Source: Marivivens donghaensis (GTDB lineage Bacteria; Pseudomonadota; Alphaproteobacteria; Rhodobacterales; Rhodobacteraceae). Taken from it: 64,000 nucleotides of DNA. Under the pieces are notes generated by a model. It worked only from the letters and a program-made list of their open reading frames with translations. It did no database searches and was not told where the DNA came from. Each line of letters begins with the position of its first letter. Position 1 is the first letter of the stretch. Location of the stretch: assembly GCF_011806565.1 (NCBI RefSeq), contig NZ_JAATOP010000004.1, positions 244,054 to 308,053 of the forward strand. The letters run 5' to 3'. This document shows positions 53,590 through 62,512 of the stretch, piece after piece. Made by a program: the position numbers and the translations under genes.

Positions 53590-55734
53590 TCAGTCGGGCA
53601 TCGTCAGGCCGTAAAGTCGGCCACGTTTGCTGAAGTTAAGGGCGGTTTCGCTAATCGCCGTGACCTGACCACCGTCGAGCGTATCGCCAACCGACACGGT
53701 CGTGATGCTGCCGTTGGACAGGCGCACCACGGCAATGCGCGAGCTGTTCGTGCCGCGCGTGCCGAGAAGCAGCATGTTGCGCAGGCTGACCGCGTTGTCT
53801 TCGGTCGCGGCTGCGGCTACGCCGCCAGCAACCGGTCCGGTCGGAGACATGATGGATTGCTGCGGCGTCTGGATGACGGGGCGGGTCGCTGCAGCGACGA
53901 TCTGGTCGAAGTTGCTCGGCCGACGGCGTGGTCCCATCGCGCTTTCGACGGCGAGCGCAGTGGCACTCTCCAGCGGATCGGGCGCATTGGCGATGGCTTC
54001 GGCAAGGGCGGCGATCTCGGCCTCTTCCTCGCTCTCCAACTCGTCCGCAAAGGCAGCGGCAAGGTCGGCGGGGCGAGCACGCGGGGCAGGGTAGACTGGC
54101 CCAGAAAGATCTACCTCCTCGTCGCTCTCGGGACGCTCCGCAGGGCGCAGCGCAGAGATCGGGACACCGCCTGCGGTCACTTGCGGCTCTACCGGTTCTT
54201 GCGGCGGGGCGTCCTCGGCGGGGATCTCCGCGGCGGCGAGTTGGACCTCGGGCTCAGCGGTTTCTTCGGCGATCTCGCCAGAGCCGGGACGCAGGCGGGG
54301 CGCGTCGACGACAGCGGCCAAAGGCGCGGGAATTTCGGGGTCGGTTGGACGGAAGCGCGGGATCACATCGGGTGCGCGGGCATAGACCATGACGCCCGTT
54401 GGCATCATCGTCCCTTCGGCCGACGCGAGGATAAAGCCGCGTTCGTCGCGGGGGTAGGTCGAACCAGCGGGCGGCGGCGTCATTTGCAGCGGTAGCGCAG
54501 GATCGGCCTGAGCGCTCGCCAGTACGATCTCGGACTGTTCCGGCACGCCGATGGTGTCGACCGTGGCGACGTTGAACGCAAAATCCTCGCTGCGCGGCGT
54601 CAGCGGCAATCGCGGCGCGCGCTGCCAGACGCGGGTCAGCTCGTACTGCTCTTCCGCTTCAGCGGGCGAGAGCGGGCGGCTGCCTTCGGGCAATTCGACG
54701 CGCAGATTGGTTTTCGGTAGAACGGTCGGCGGGAGGAGTTCGGTTTCCTCTACCTCTGCAATGTCCGCCTCGATCTCTTCGTCCACTGACGGCTCGTCGA
54801 CCACGTCGGCAATCGCTTGCTCGGTCGTGTCCCGACCGAAAAGGGCAGAGACCTTTTCGGGATTGAACGCTGCCCAAGCGCCGACGGCAGCGAGGAAGAC
54901 CAGCAGGATGGCCAACAGAACTGCCATCAACCCCGGACGCATGGTGGAACGAGGCAAGGCCGCCGTGCCCGTGGTCGGTTCAGGCTCACTCGGCGCAGTA
55001 AAGTCGGTGACCGGCACGGCCGTGATCCGCAGTTTCGGCGTCTCGGCCGGCGGAGTAGGCGCCGCAGCCGCGACGCCCGACATGCGAATGGCAGAGGGGC
55101 TCTGCCGCTTGGTGGCCTCGGGCTCAGGTTTGTTGCGGCTGCTGAAAACCACCTGCGGTGCGGGCTCTTCGACCGGCGCTTCGGCGGGTTTGCCCTCGAC
55201 CTTGCCGACAACGACCACGGGCGCGGGATCGCGTTCGATCACTTCGCCTTTGGTGATCAGCGCATCGGCCAATGCGGTACGTCCGAAGAACGGCTCGCCG
55301 TTAAATGTACCGGCCTCTGGCACCGCCGCAAAGCAGACCGCATCGAACCCGTGTTCGAGCGCGAACCCCTCCGCTTCGGTCAGGGTCTCCTTCGCAACGG
55401 CGGCCACGTAGGTCACGCCTTCGCCGCGGCTGTAATCGACCTTCAGCTCGTCCCGCGAGTAGGGCGTAGTGCCGTCCAGTTCCGCAAAAATAGCGTCTTC
55501 ATCGGCAGTCGCATCACTGAGGCTCAGATACTTGATCTGGTCATTCGGGATCAGGATTTTTACGCGGGCAGGCCCGTCCGACAGGCGCTCGGCCTTCAAG
55601 CGCAACTCTTCCAGCGCCGCATCCATCCCGTCCGCGCCGAACGCAGCTTCCCCAACAAGAAGCCAGCCGTCCTGACTGCGCTGGAGCAGGCGGATGCCCT
55701 CAAACGATAGGGATAGAGCGAAATTCGGTGTCAT
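53590..55734 (-). CDS. Bitopic protein with GspL/PilM-like N-terminus and PilP/GspC-like C-terminus
   Basis: A 714-residue protein. Residues 1-170 read like the cytoplasmic actin-like part of GspL/PilM (LSLSFEGIRLLQRSQDGWLL; VKILIPNDQIKYLSLSD). A linker rich in Pro leads to a single membrane helix at about 267-290 (GLMAVLLAILLVFLAAVGAW). The periplasmic part is long, disordered and Pro/Ala/Glu-rich. The last 60 residues (IAVVRLSNGSITTVSVGDTL, then DGGQVTAISETALNFSKRGR) resemble the small beta domain of PilP/GspC. No secretion or pilus gene is adjacent. Homologues are expected in the order; function undescribed to my knowledge. Confidence 0.65.
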   Translation of the reverse strand: MTPNFALSLSFEGIRLLQRSQDGWLLVGEAAFGADGMDAALEELRLKAERLSDGPARVKILIPNDQIKYLSLSDATADEDAIFAELDGTTPYSRDELKVDYSRGEGVTYVAAVAKETLTEAEGFALEHGFDAVCFAAVPEAGTFNGEPFFGRTALADALITKGEVIERDPAPVVVVGKVEGKPAEAPVEEPAPQVVFSSRNKPEPEATKRQSPSAIRMSGVAAAAPTPPAETPKLRITAVPVTDFTAPSEPEPTTGTAALPRSTMRPGLMAVLLAILLVFLAAVGAWAAFNPEKVSALFGRDTTEQAIADVVDEPSVDEEIEADIAEVEETELLPPTVLPKTNLRVELPEGSRPLSPAEAEEQYELTRVWQRAPRLPLTPRSEDFAFNVATVDTIGVPEQSEIVLASAQADPALPLQMTPPPAGSTYPRDERGFILASAEGTMMPTGVMVYARAPDVIPRFRPTDPEIPAPLAAVVDAPRLRPGSGEIAEETAEPEVQLAAAEIPAEDAPPQEPVEPQVTAGGVPISALRPAERPESDEEVDLSGPVYPAPRARPADLAAAFADELESEEEAEIAALAEAIANAPDPLESATALAVESAMGPRRRPSNFDQIVAAATRPVIQTPQQSIMSPTGPVAGGVAAAATEDNAVSLRNMLLLGTRGTNSSRIAVVRLSNGSITTVSVGDTLDGGQVTAISETALNFSKRGRLYGLTMPD

Positions 55735-55896
55735 GGTACGGGCTTAGCACGTTAGGTCGGTCCGGCAAATGTAAACGCCCCACAACTGGCAGGCTATAGC
55801 AACTTCCCGCCCACACAAAGATTTTAATCACGCGCCTCTTCCCCGCATTCGCGGCGCGCATAGGTTAGTGCGCAGAACAGGGAAGAGGACATTTCA

Positions 55897-56613
55897 ATGA
55901 ATACCTTTCTGACACTTGCCTCCGCAGGCCTGCTTGCAGGCGCGCCGCTCGTCGTGGCCGCGCAGGATGCTCAAACCGGAACACTGACGACAACGGGCAT
56001 GGCTCAAGTCGAAGCCCCCGCCGATATGGCCACCGTGACCCTCGGCGTCGAGGCGCAGGGCGAAACCTCGGGCGAGGTGCTCGACAGCACGAGCGAAGCC
56101 GCCGAGGCTATCCTCGCGGCGCTCAAGGAAAACGGTATCGCCACTGAAGACATCCGGACCGGCTCTGTCTCGCTGATCCCGCGCTATGGAAACCGCGATG
56201 ACGGGTCGATGGACTTTGGTGAAATCCGTGGCTACTCGGCGTCGAACACCGTGACTTTCGACGTGCATGACCTGACGACTCTCGGCGACCTTATCTCCGA
56301 AGTCGTCGGTAGCGGCGCGAATACGCTACAAGGCGTCAGCTTCGGCCTCGATGACGATCAGGATCTGCGCGATCAGGCTCGCACCGAAGCCGTTCAGGAC
56401 GCCATGCGCCGCGCGCAGGTGCTGGCGGAGGCCGCAAGCATCTCGCTTGGCGGTATCCAGTCAATCGTCGATGGTGATGCCGGATACAATGGTGGCCCGT
56501 CCCCGATGTACCGCATGTCCGCAGCCGACGCGCCCGAACGTTCCGTCCCGCTCGAGCCAGGCAACATCACCGTCACGCAATCGGTCACGATGAGCTGGAC
56601 GATCGGCGAGTAA
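55897..56613 (+). CDS. SIMPL (DUF541) domain periplasmic protein
   Basis: A 238-residue exported protein with signal peptide MNTFLTLASAGLLAGAPLVV and cleavage near VAAQDA. The SIMPL domain (residues about 25-235) begins LTTTGMAQVEAPADMATVTL and includes the YSASNTVTFDVHDLTTLGDL segment. Such proteins are linked to oxidative-stress protection and envelope integrity, without a known activity. RBS-like GGAAGAGGA precedes the ATG. Confidence 0.88.
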   Translation: MNTFLTLASAGLLAGAPLVVAAQDAQTGTLTTTGMAQVEAPADMATVTLGVEAQGETSGEVLDSTSEAAEAILAALKENGIATEDIRTGSVSLIPRYGNRDDGSMDFGEIRGYSASNTVTFDVHDLTTLGDLISEVVGSGANTLQGVSFGLDDDQDLRDQARTEAVQDAMRRAQVLAEAASISLGGIQSIVDGDAGYNGGPSPMYRMSAADAPERSVPLEPGNITVTQSVTMSWTIGE

Positions 56614-56625
56614 ACCGCGTTCTTT

Positions 56626-56672
56626 TCATTCTGATAAAAATACCTCGGGGGCGCGGGGGCAGCGCCCCCGCA
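56626..56672 (-). repeat. Dispersed intergenic element, copy D (subfamily I, single hairpin)
   Basis: On the minus strand CGGGGGC-GCT-GCCCCCG is followed directly by GCCCCCGAGGTATTTTTATC and AGAATG. The second hairpin seen in copies A and B is missing, but the tail is the same. It lies between two convergent genes, one base from the glycosyltransferase stop. Confidence 0.75.
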
Positions 56673-56673
56673 C

Positions 56674-57663
56674 TCACCGCATCCAGAAGCCGTTGGCTTT
56701 AATCTTGTTGCGGATTTGCTGTTCGCGGTGGGGCAGGTTGCTCTGATCGAACAGCGCCCGCACTTTCTCGCCGCGGCCCTGATACACCATGCGTTTGATC
56801 GGCTCGTGCGACTTCAGCACCTTCTTGACCTTATTGGGGCTGGTAACCCGTCCCAAAACGTCGATCACCCGATCGCTTTCGCGCGCGTAGAGCAGCGGGA
56901 ACATGCGGTAATGGCAGGTGACGTCACCATCAAGCCCATCCAGTTCCGGTCCCGGACGTCCGCCGCCCAGTGAATGGATCACCAGTGGCAGCACCACCTG
57001 ATCGAGCCACGGGTCGAGCGATTGGACGACAAGCTCTTCTGGGCGGTTGTCACGCACCTCCAGCGCCCAGTTCAGGAAGCGCTCGCGGAACACGGCAGGG
57101 TCTTTGTAGAAGAACCAGCCCGCGTTGAAATAGAGATACCGGCGCCAGTATTCATCCGGTTGCGACAGGTCGAGCGAGCTTTCGAAGTCCAAATCGAACC
57201 GATCATAGAGCGACTTCCAGATCGCGGTATATCCATCCCAGTATAGCTCTTCCTGCGGCCACGTCCCTTCGCGGCGCATCGAAGCGGCGGGGTGGTCGAA
57301 GTTGATGTCCAGCTTTCCCAGATCGTCGAGGATCAGCGTGTCCGTGTCGAAGAACATGAACGGCTCGCCTTCGGGCAAGACGCTCAGACCTTCGATCTTG
57401 TTGCCATAGGGGTAGGCTTCTCCGAAATGGCGGCTCTCGAACGGCAGGATTTCAGCACCCAGATCGATCAGCGCGGCGCGAACGTCCGCGTTCATCGTCG
57501 GGTCGAAACTCCATTTCGGGCCCGGCTGCGGCTCTACGACGATCAGGCTACCTTTGAAGTTCGGCGACATTTCGCGAAGCGACGCAGCGAATAGAACCGC
57601 CTCGTACGACAGGCGACCCTTCTGGCCGACGATCATGATGTTGAAATCGGAGGATTTTGTCAT
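56674..57663 (-). CDS. Putative glycosyltransferase (GT-A fold, DxD)
   Basis: A 329-residue soluble protein. An N-terminal strand-helix unit (FNIMIVGQKGRLSYEAVLFA) leads to a DxD motif in PFMFFDTDTLILDDLG near residue 110, the usual metal/nucleotide-sugar site of GT-A transferases. YFNAGWFFYKDPAVFRERFL is typical of GT8-like transferases (NAG box). The start at 57663 (MTKSSDFNIM) is chosen because the 26 codons upstream lack similarity. Acceptor and donor unknown. Confidence 0.65.
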   Translation of the reverse strand: MTKSSDFNIMIVGQKGRLSYEAVLFAASLREMSPNFKGSLIVVEPQPGPKWSFDPTMNADVRAALIDLGAEILPFESRHFGEAYPYGNKIEGLSVLPEGEPFMFFDTDTLILDDLGKLDINFDHPAASMRREGTWPQEELYWDGYTAIWKSLYDRFDLDFESSLDLSQPDEYWRRYLYFNAGWFFYKDPAVFRERFLNWALEVRDNRPEELVVQSLDPWLDQVVLPLVIHSLGGGRPGPELDGLDGDVTCHYRMFPLLYARESDRVIDVLGRVTSPNKVKKVLKSHEPIKRMVYQGRGEKVRALFDQSNLPHREQQIRNKIKANGFWMR

Positions 57664-57787
57664 GAGCCCAGTCGTAGGCCCATTTCGCTCAATCTGGAAG
57701 AGTATTTCGGCAATCGGCTTATTGCCGCAAAGCGCCAACATCAGCCGCTAAGCTGTTGTTGAGAACCACCAATTTCGAAGAGGAAAG

Positions 57788-57871
57788 TGGTGGGCGACCC
57801 TGGAATCGAACCAGGCATGGGTCTCCCCGGCGGAGTTACAGTCCGCTGCCGCACCTTGCAGCACGTCGCCC
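57788..57871 (-). tRNA. tRNA-Tyr (anticodon GTA)
   Basis: Acceptor arms GGGCGAC and GTCGCCC pair perfectly, with encoded CCA. Anticodon arm GCGGA-CTGTAAC-TCCGC gives GTA. The T arm is CCTGG-TTCGATT-CCAGG, and a long variable arm (class II) fits tRNA-Tyr. Confidence 0.95.
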
Positions 57872-58015
57872 GTCAGAGGCATCAACCTCGTCTGTGGGGC
57901 GCTGTCTAAGGCTGAGTGCAGGGAGCGTCAACACCAAAATTTATAGAAATGTCATTGGGCTTGTTACTCGCCGCACTTCGTCGCATGTAGAGGTAAGCAA
58001 ACAAGGGATTCCGAC

Positions 58016-58795
58016 ATGAAAAAGCCGAAGTGGGTTATCGAAAAAGAGCAAGCCAAACGCGCTGCCGCAAGCGAAACTGTTTGGCTCTTCGGTCTGCACG
58101 CCGTGCGTGATGCGCTGATGAATCCGGCGCGCGAGCGTCTGCGACTCGTCGTGACGAAAAATGCTGAAGCCAAGCTGGCTGAAGCCATCGCGCAATCGGG
58201 CATGGAGCCGGAGATTTCGGACCCTCGCAAATTCGCCGCTCCCATTGATCCTGAATCGGTCCACCAAGGCGCGGCGCTCGAAGTCAAACCGCTCGACTGG
58301 GGCACGCTCGAAGATGCGTCGATGCGCGAAGGGTCGGGGCCTGCTCGAATCGTCCTACTCGACCGTGTGACCGATCCGCATAACGTCGGTGCGATCCTGC
58401 GTTCGGCGGAAGTGTTCGGTGCCCGCGCTGTTGTTGGTGTCCAGCGTCACTCTGCTCCTGAAACCGGTTCGCTTGCCAAGACCGCCAGCGGTGCGCTTGA
58501 ACGCCAGCCGTATTTGCGTATCCGCAACCTCGCCGATGGCATCGAAGAACTGCAAAAGCTCGGCTACTACGTGGTTGGCCTTGACGGTGAAGCGACGCAG
58601 ACCATCGAGGAAGCGCTCGAAGGCCGCACGGATCGTCCGGTCGCACTGGTCCTCGGAGCCGAAGGTCCGGGCCTGCGCGAGAAAACCAAGGAAACCGTGG
58701 ACGCGCTGGTGCGTATCGACTTTGCGGGCGGTTTCGGATCGCTTAACGTCTCCAACGCCGCAGCTGTGGCGCTCTATGCTGCGCGCGCTAAGTAA
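58016..58795 (+). CDS. rlmB: 23S rRNA (guanosine-2'-O-)-methyltransferase RlmB (SpoU/TrmH family)
   Basis: A 259-residue protein. N-terminal ribosomal-L30e-like substrate-binding domain (VWLFGLHAVRDALMNPARER), then the SPOUT knot with VLLDRVTDPHNVGAILRSAE (motif 1), VALVLGAEGPGLREKT (motif 2) and FGSLNVSNAAAVALYAA (motif 3). It methylates G2251 of 23S rRNA in E. coli. It follows tRNA-Tyr, divergent, after 144 bp. Confidence 0.92.
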   Translation: MKKPKWVIEKEQAKRAAASETVWLFGLHAVRDALMNPARERLRLVVTKNAEAKLAEAIAQSGMEPEISDPRKFAAPIDPESVHQGAALEVKPLDWGTLEDASMREGSGPARIVLLDRVTDPHNVGAILRSAEVFGARAVVGVQRHSAPETGSLAKTASGALERQPYLRIRNLADGIEELQKLGYYVVGLDGEATQTIEEALEGRTDRPVALVLGAEGPGLREKTKETVDALVRIDFAGGFGSLNVSNAAAVALYAARAK

Positions 58796-58855
58796 TTGCC
58801 TCTTATCACAAAAACATGAGCGGCCTTTAAAGATCACGGAACGCGCTTACATCAG

Positions 58856-58955
58856 TGAATATCGGAGGGGAGCGGAACACCCCCTCACCGACTCACTGTC
58901 CCTCGTTCCACAACTTTCAGCGCCCTCGGTTTTTGTTCACCTAGGGCGCTTTTTT
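58856..58955 (+). terminator. Terminator after rlmB, possibly the 3' end of a small RNA
   Basis: AGCGCCCT (58919-58926) pairs with AGGGCGCT (58943-58950), followed by TTTTT. Upstream, GAGGGG and CCCCTC form a second stem around AGCGGAACAC near 58866-58888. No reading frame spans the 174 bp gap. The two-stem plus T-run layout would suit either a long 3' UTR or a short stable RNA. Confidence 0.5.
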
Positions 58956-58969
58956 ATGGCGGAGGTCCA

Positions 58970-59416
58970 ATGCCCCAAACTGTCGATGACACCCTGATCC
59001 GTGACGTTCTGGGCAATGCCCGCACCATTGCTGTGGTCGGTGCGTCCGCAAACGAAGAGCGCCCGAGCAACTTTGTCGCGGCGTTTCTGCAAAGTCGCGG
59101 CTATCGCATCTTTCCGGTGAACCCCGGTCTGGCGGGGCAGGAGCTTCTGGGTGAAACCGTCTACGGCTCGCTCGCGGACATTCCGCATGACGTGGACATG
59201 ATCGACGTGTTCCGCAAATCGGACGCCGTGCCTGCGATCGTTGATGAGGCGCTGGAGCGTTGGCCCGACCTTAAGTCGGTCTGGATGCAGATTGGCGTGC
59301 AGAACGACGAAGCTGCCGACAAGGCCGAAGCGCGCGGCGTTAAGGTCGTGCAGAACCGCTGTCCGAAGGTGGAGTTTCCGCGCCTCTTCGGAAGCGCGAA
59401 AGTCTCCGAGCTTTAA
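58970..59416 (+). CDS. CoA-binding domain protein (YccU-like)
   Basis: A 148-residue Rossmann-fold protein. The N-terminal nucleotide motif is IAVVGASANEERPSNFVAAF, followed by YRIFPVNPGLAGQELLGE and MIDVFRKSDAVPAIVDEAL. VWMQIGVQNDEAADKAEARG and VVQNRCPKVEF complete the family signature. These small proteins bind CoA; their role is unclear. GGAGG precedes the ATG. Its TAA is shared with the convergent hisE on TTAA. Confidence 0.88.
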   Translation: MPQTVDDTLIRDVLGNARTIAVVGASANEERPSNFVAAFLQSRGYRIFPVNPGLAGQELLGETVYGSLADIPHDVDMIDVFRKSDAVPAIVDEALERWPDLKSVWMQIGVQNDEAADKAEARGVKVVQNRCPKVEFPRLFGSAKVSEL

Positions 59417-59718
59417 CGCGAGGCTTTTTCGGCGATGCCGGACTGGTGCGTTCTGCGGTCCAGTTCGGCTTCGATATCGGCCAGCGTGATGTCGCGCGCG
59501 GCACACATGACCAGCAGGTGATAGAGGCTATCGGCCGCTTCGGAAATCAGACCCTCGCGGTTGCCCTTGGCGGCTTCGATGATGGCCTCGATGGCTTCCT
59601 CACCGAATTTCTCAGCACATTTCTCAGGCCCTTTGGCGAACAGTTTCGCAGTCCACGAGCTTTCGGGATCGGCGCCTTTGCGCGACTGGATGGTCTTGTC
59701 GAGATCGTAGATGGACAT
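59413..59718 (-). CDS. hisE: Phosphoribosyl-ATP diphosphatase
   Basis: A 101-residue MazG-like all-alpha enzyme for step 2 of histidine synthesis. PESSWTAKLFAKGPEKCAEK and FGEEAIEAIIEAAKGN carry the metal-binding EE(V/A)xE pattern, and AADSLYHLLVMCAARDITL the Asp. It starts inside the hisF stop (one-base overlap) and is the last gene of the his block. Confidence 0.93.
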   Translation of the reverse strand: MSIYDLDKTIQSRKGADPESSWTAKLFAKGPEKCAEKFGEEAIEAIIEAAKGNREGLISEAADSLYHLLVMCAARDITLADIEAELDRRTHQSGIAEKASR

Positions 59719-60476
59719 CAGAGCCTCACCGGAATGCCAGCGGCAGCCATGTGAGCCTTGGCCTCGCCGATTGTGTAAGTGCCGAAGTGGAAGATGGACG
59801 CCGCCAGAACCGCCGACGCGCCGCCTTCGGTAACGCCTTCGACAAGGTGATCGAGGTTGCCCACGCCGCCCGATGCGATGACGGGAATGTCGACCGCGTC
59901 GGAGATCGCTTTGGTCAGCGGCAGGTTAAAGCCCGCTTTGGTGCCGTCGCGGTCCATCGAGGTCAGCAGCAGTTCGCCCGCGCCTTTTTCCATCGCCGTG
60001 ATGGCGAATTCGACGGCGTCGATGCCGGTCGGTTTGCGGCCACCGTGGGTGAAGATTTCCCAACGGCCCGGCTCCACGGTCTTGGCGTCTATGGCGCAGA
60101 CGATGCACTGCGAGCCAAAGCGCATGGCGGCATCGGTCAGCACGTCGGGGTCGGCCACAGCGGCGGAGTTGAAGGACACCTTGTCAGCGCCCGCGAGCAG
60201 CAGCGCACGCACATCGTTGTGCGTCCGAACGCCGCCGCCGACGGTGAGGGGCATGAAACACGCCTCTGCCGTGCGGGTCACCAGATCGAACATGGTGCCG
60301 CGGTTTTCGTGGGTCGCGTGGATGTCGAGGAAACACAGCTCGTCCGCACCTGCGGCGTCATATGCTTTGGCCGCTTCGACGGGATCTCCGGCGTCGATCA
60401 GATCAACGAAGTTGACCCCTTTGACCACGCGCCCGTCGGCAACGTCGAGGCAGGGAATGATCCGTGTTTTCAGCAT
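59718..60476 (-). CDS. hisF: Imidazole glycerol phosphate synthase, cyclase subunit
   Basis: A 252-residue (beta-alpha)8 barrel. Catalytic Asp11 in [19 protein letters not shown] and Asp130 in [11 protein letters not shown]. Phosphate-binding loops are VGGGVRT near residue 80 and VIASGGVG near 203. It forms a complex with HisH. It is 62 bp after the 96-residue membrane protein gene and overlaps hisE. Confidence 0.97.
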   Translation of the reverse strand: MLKTRIIPCLDVADGRVVKGVNFVDLIDAGDPVEAAKAYDAAGADELCFLDIHATHENRGTMFDLVTRTAEACFMPLTVGGGVRTHNDVRALLLAGADKVSFNSAAVADPDVLTDAAMRFGSQCIVCAIDAKTVEPGRWEIFTHGGRKPTGIDAVEFAITAMEKGAGELLLTSMDRDGTKAGFNLPLTKAISDAVDIPVIASGGVGNLDHLVEGVTEGGASAVLAASIFHFGTYTIGEAKAHMAAAGIPVRL

Positions 60477-60537
60477 GGCAAGCTCTCCGGCTGGAATTGC
60501 CCCAGTCTGTAAAGGGCAGGGGCGGTCGATGCAACGA

Positions 60538-60828
60538 TCACCGCTTGCGGCGGCGCAAGATCAGGAAGTCGACGAGCAGAAGGACAGCCAGAAGGGCGAT
60601 CAGAACACCGCCGACAGGGATGGTCGCAATCGCTAGCCAGCCGAGCATCGTGGCGAAGGTCAGCGTCGGCCCCCAGTCGGTGCCGCCGATCATACAGACC
60701 TCGACGGAATTCTCGCTCAGGCTACAGTCGAAAACGTTGGCCACCGCGATGCCCCAGATGAGGGACACCAGCGGAAACGCACAAATAGCGATGCCTACGA
60801 TCAGAACGATGTAGGCGGCTTTCTTCAA
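60538..60828 (-). CDS. Small membrane protein inserted in the his operon
   Basis: A 96-residue protein with two to three membrane helices ([40 protein letters not shown]) and a basic tail ILRRRKR. Two Cys ([12 protein letters not shown]) face the same side between helices and could form a disulfide. Its start overlaps the hisA stop by ATGA, so it is translated with hisA. No known domain; no evident part in histidine synthesis. Confidence 0.7.
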   Translation of the reverse strand: MKKAAYIVLIVGIAICAFPLVSLIWGIAVANVFDCSLSENSVEVCMIGGTDWGPTLTFATMLGWLAIATIPVGGVLIALLAVLLLVDFLILRRRKR

Positions 60829-61547
60829 GCCTTCAGCACTTTCAGCGCTTGGCCCAGATCAATCGCGCCGTCATAGAGCGCGCGGCCCGAGATTGCGCCG
60901 TTCAGCGGTGCGCCGCAATTTTTCAGGTTCTGAAGGTCTTCGATGGACGATACGCCGCCCGACGCGATGACCGGAATAGAGACGGCATTCGCGAGCGCGG
61001 CGGTCTCTTCGACGTTCGGGCCTTGCATCGCGCCGTCACGGTTGATGTCGGTGTAGATGATCGCGGCAACGCCTGCGTCCTCGAACGAACGGGCGAGGTC
61101 GGTGGCGTTCACATTGGTCTCTTCGGCCCAACCTTTGGTCGCGACCATACCCTTGCGGGCGTCGATGCCGACAGCAACATGACCGGGGAATGCCTTGGCC
61201 GCTTCGCGCACTAGATCGGGGTTCTCCACCGCTACGGTGCCGAGGATTACCCGTTCGAGGCCCTTGTCCAGCCAGCGTTCAATGGTGGCCATGTCGCGGA
61301 TACCGCCGCCGAGCTGGGCGGGAACCTTGCACTGCTTCAGGATCTCTTCGACAGGCGCGGCGTTGACGGGCTCGCCCGCGAATGCGCCATTCAGATCGAC
61401 GAGGTGGAGCCATTCACAGCCCGCGTTCACGAACTCCAGCGCCTGCGCGGCGGGGTTTTCGTTGAAGACCGTGGCCTGATCCATCTCGCCCTTGTAGAGG
61501 CGCACTGCGTTACCGTCTTTAAGGTCGATAGCGGGGTAGAGGATCAT
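60825..61547 (-). CDS. hisA: ProFAR isomerase
   Basis: A 240-residue barrel enzyme isomerising ProFAR to PRFAR. Asp8 in [18 protein letters not shown] is the first catalytic residue; [10 protein letters not shown] holds the second. GGGIRD and IASGGVSS bind phosphates. The inner ATG (61547) is preferred over that at 61556, because the AAAGG site abuts the outer one but is well spaced from the inner one. Confidence 0.96.
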   Translation of the reverse strand: MILYPAIDLKDGNAVRLYKGEMDQATVFNENPAAQALEFVNAGCEWLHLVDLNGAFAGEPVNAAPVEEILKQCKVPAQLGGGIRDMATIERWLDKGLERVILGTVAVENPDLVREAAKAFPGHVAVGIDARKGMVATKGWAEETNVNATDLARSFEDAGVAAIIYTDINRDGAMQGPNVEETAALANAVSIPVIASGGVSSIEDLQNLKNCGAPLNGAISGRALYDGAIDLGQALKVLKA

Positions 61548-61678
61548 GCGAGGCATCCTTTCAAACTATGTTGGCGCCGTTATGCACGGGTGACGGCAGA
61601 ATGCAACGAACCCAACGTCACGCTTGTCCAGAATCACAGTTCGCGCTCAGGCTGCCCTCAGTTATGGGAGGAACCATT

Positions 61679-62062
61679 ATGAAGAAATTTGCACTAGCCG
61701 CGCTGATGGCTGTTGGCCTTGCCGGCGCTGCTGCCGCCGACCCGATCGAGGGCACCTGGCAGACCCAGCCCGACGACGGCGCATTCGCATTCGTCGAAAT
61801 CAGCCCGTGCGGTCCGGCTTTCTGCGGCGTGATTGCACGCACCTTCAATGCCGACGGTGAATACCAGTCCGAAAACATCGGCCGCCAGCTGGTGATCGAC
61901 ATGGTCCCGCAGGGTGAGGGCGAGTATCGCGGCAACGTCTGGCGCCCGTCGAACAACAAGATTTACATCGGTAAGATCAACCTGAACGGTGACCAGATGG
62001 AGCTGAAGGGCTGTATCGCGGGCGGTCTGCTGTGCTCGGCCCAGAACTGGGTTCGCCGCTAA
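61679..62062 (+). CDS. DUF2147 exported protein
   Basis: A 127-residue protein with signal peptide MKKFALAALMAVGLAGAAAA (cleavage before DP). DPIEGTWQTQPDDGAFAFVE and the terminal GDQMELKGCIAGGLLCSAQN follow the DUF2147 pattern of a small beta-barrel. GGGAGG precedes the ATG. It sits in the middle of the his region but on the opposite strand, with its own terminator. Confidence 0.85.
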   Translation: MKKFALAALMAVGLAGAAAADPIEGTWQTQPDDGAFAFVEISPCGPAFCGVIARTFNADGEYQSENIGRQLVIDMVPQGEGEYRGNVWRPSNNKIYIGKINLNGDQMELKGCIAGGLLCSAQNWVRR

Positions 62063-62087
62063 GCCAAATACCTACCGCTCAATGAAA

Positions 62088-62119
62088 ATGCGCCGCGATC
62101 AATTCGCGGCGCATTCGTT
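62088..62119 (+). terminator. Rho-independent terminator after DUF2147 gene
   Basis: A perfect 11 bp stem ATGCGCCGCGA / TCGCGGCGCAT with loop TCAA is followed by TCGTTTTT. It may also end the convergent 104-residue gene. Confidence 0.92.
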
Positions 62120-62134
62120 TTTGAGTGGCAGTTA

Positions 62135-62449
62135 TCAGGCTACTGCGCTTGCATTGCTTTGCCGTGCGAATGACATCGGCATGTGCGAAAGGCGCTTTGC
62201 CTCTGCGATTTCACCGATAGCCAGTCTGATGTTGCGTACGTCCGGATGGACAAGCGCACGGCGACGCGCACCGTCTTTCCACTGGAACGACACAAGCAGG
62301 TTGTCGTCGTCGAGCCAACGCACAAAAACAGGTGCGTCGGTAAGATAGCCGAGCCTCAGAAGCACTGCGAGGTGGTAAGCCACCATCTCGTCCAGCATTT
62401 CGTGTTGGTCAGCATAGGCCTTGTAGGCCACGATCGAACGATCGCCCAT
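62135..62449 (-). CDS. Uncharacterised 104-residue protein downstream of hisH
   Basis: A soluble protein beginning MGDRSIVAYKAYADQHEM with FVRWLDDDNLLVSFQWKDGA in the middle. GAGGAGACC precedes the ATG, a good ribosome site. It follows hisH after 63 bp on the same strand. I recognise no domain. Confidence 0.6.
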   Translation of the reverse strand: MGDRSIVAYKAYADQHEMLDEMVAYHLAVLLRLGYLTDAPVFVRWLDDDNLLVSFQWKDGARRRALVHPDVRNIRLAIGEIAEAKRLSHMPMSFARQSNASAVA

Positions 62450-62512
62450 GGTCTCCTCCCCATTGTCCTACAATGGAAGGATAGTCACCCCAATGAAACA
62501 ATATTACAATAG

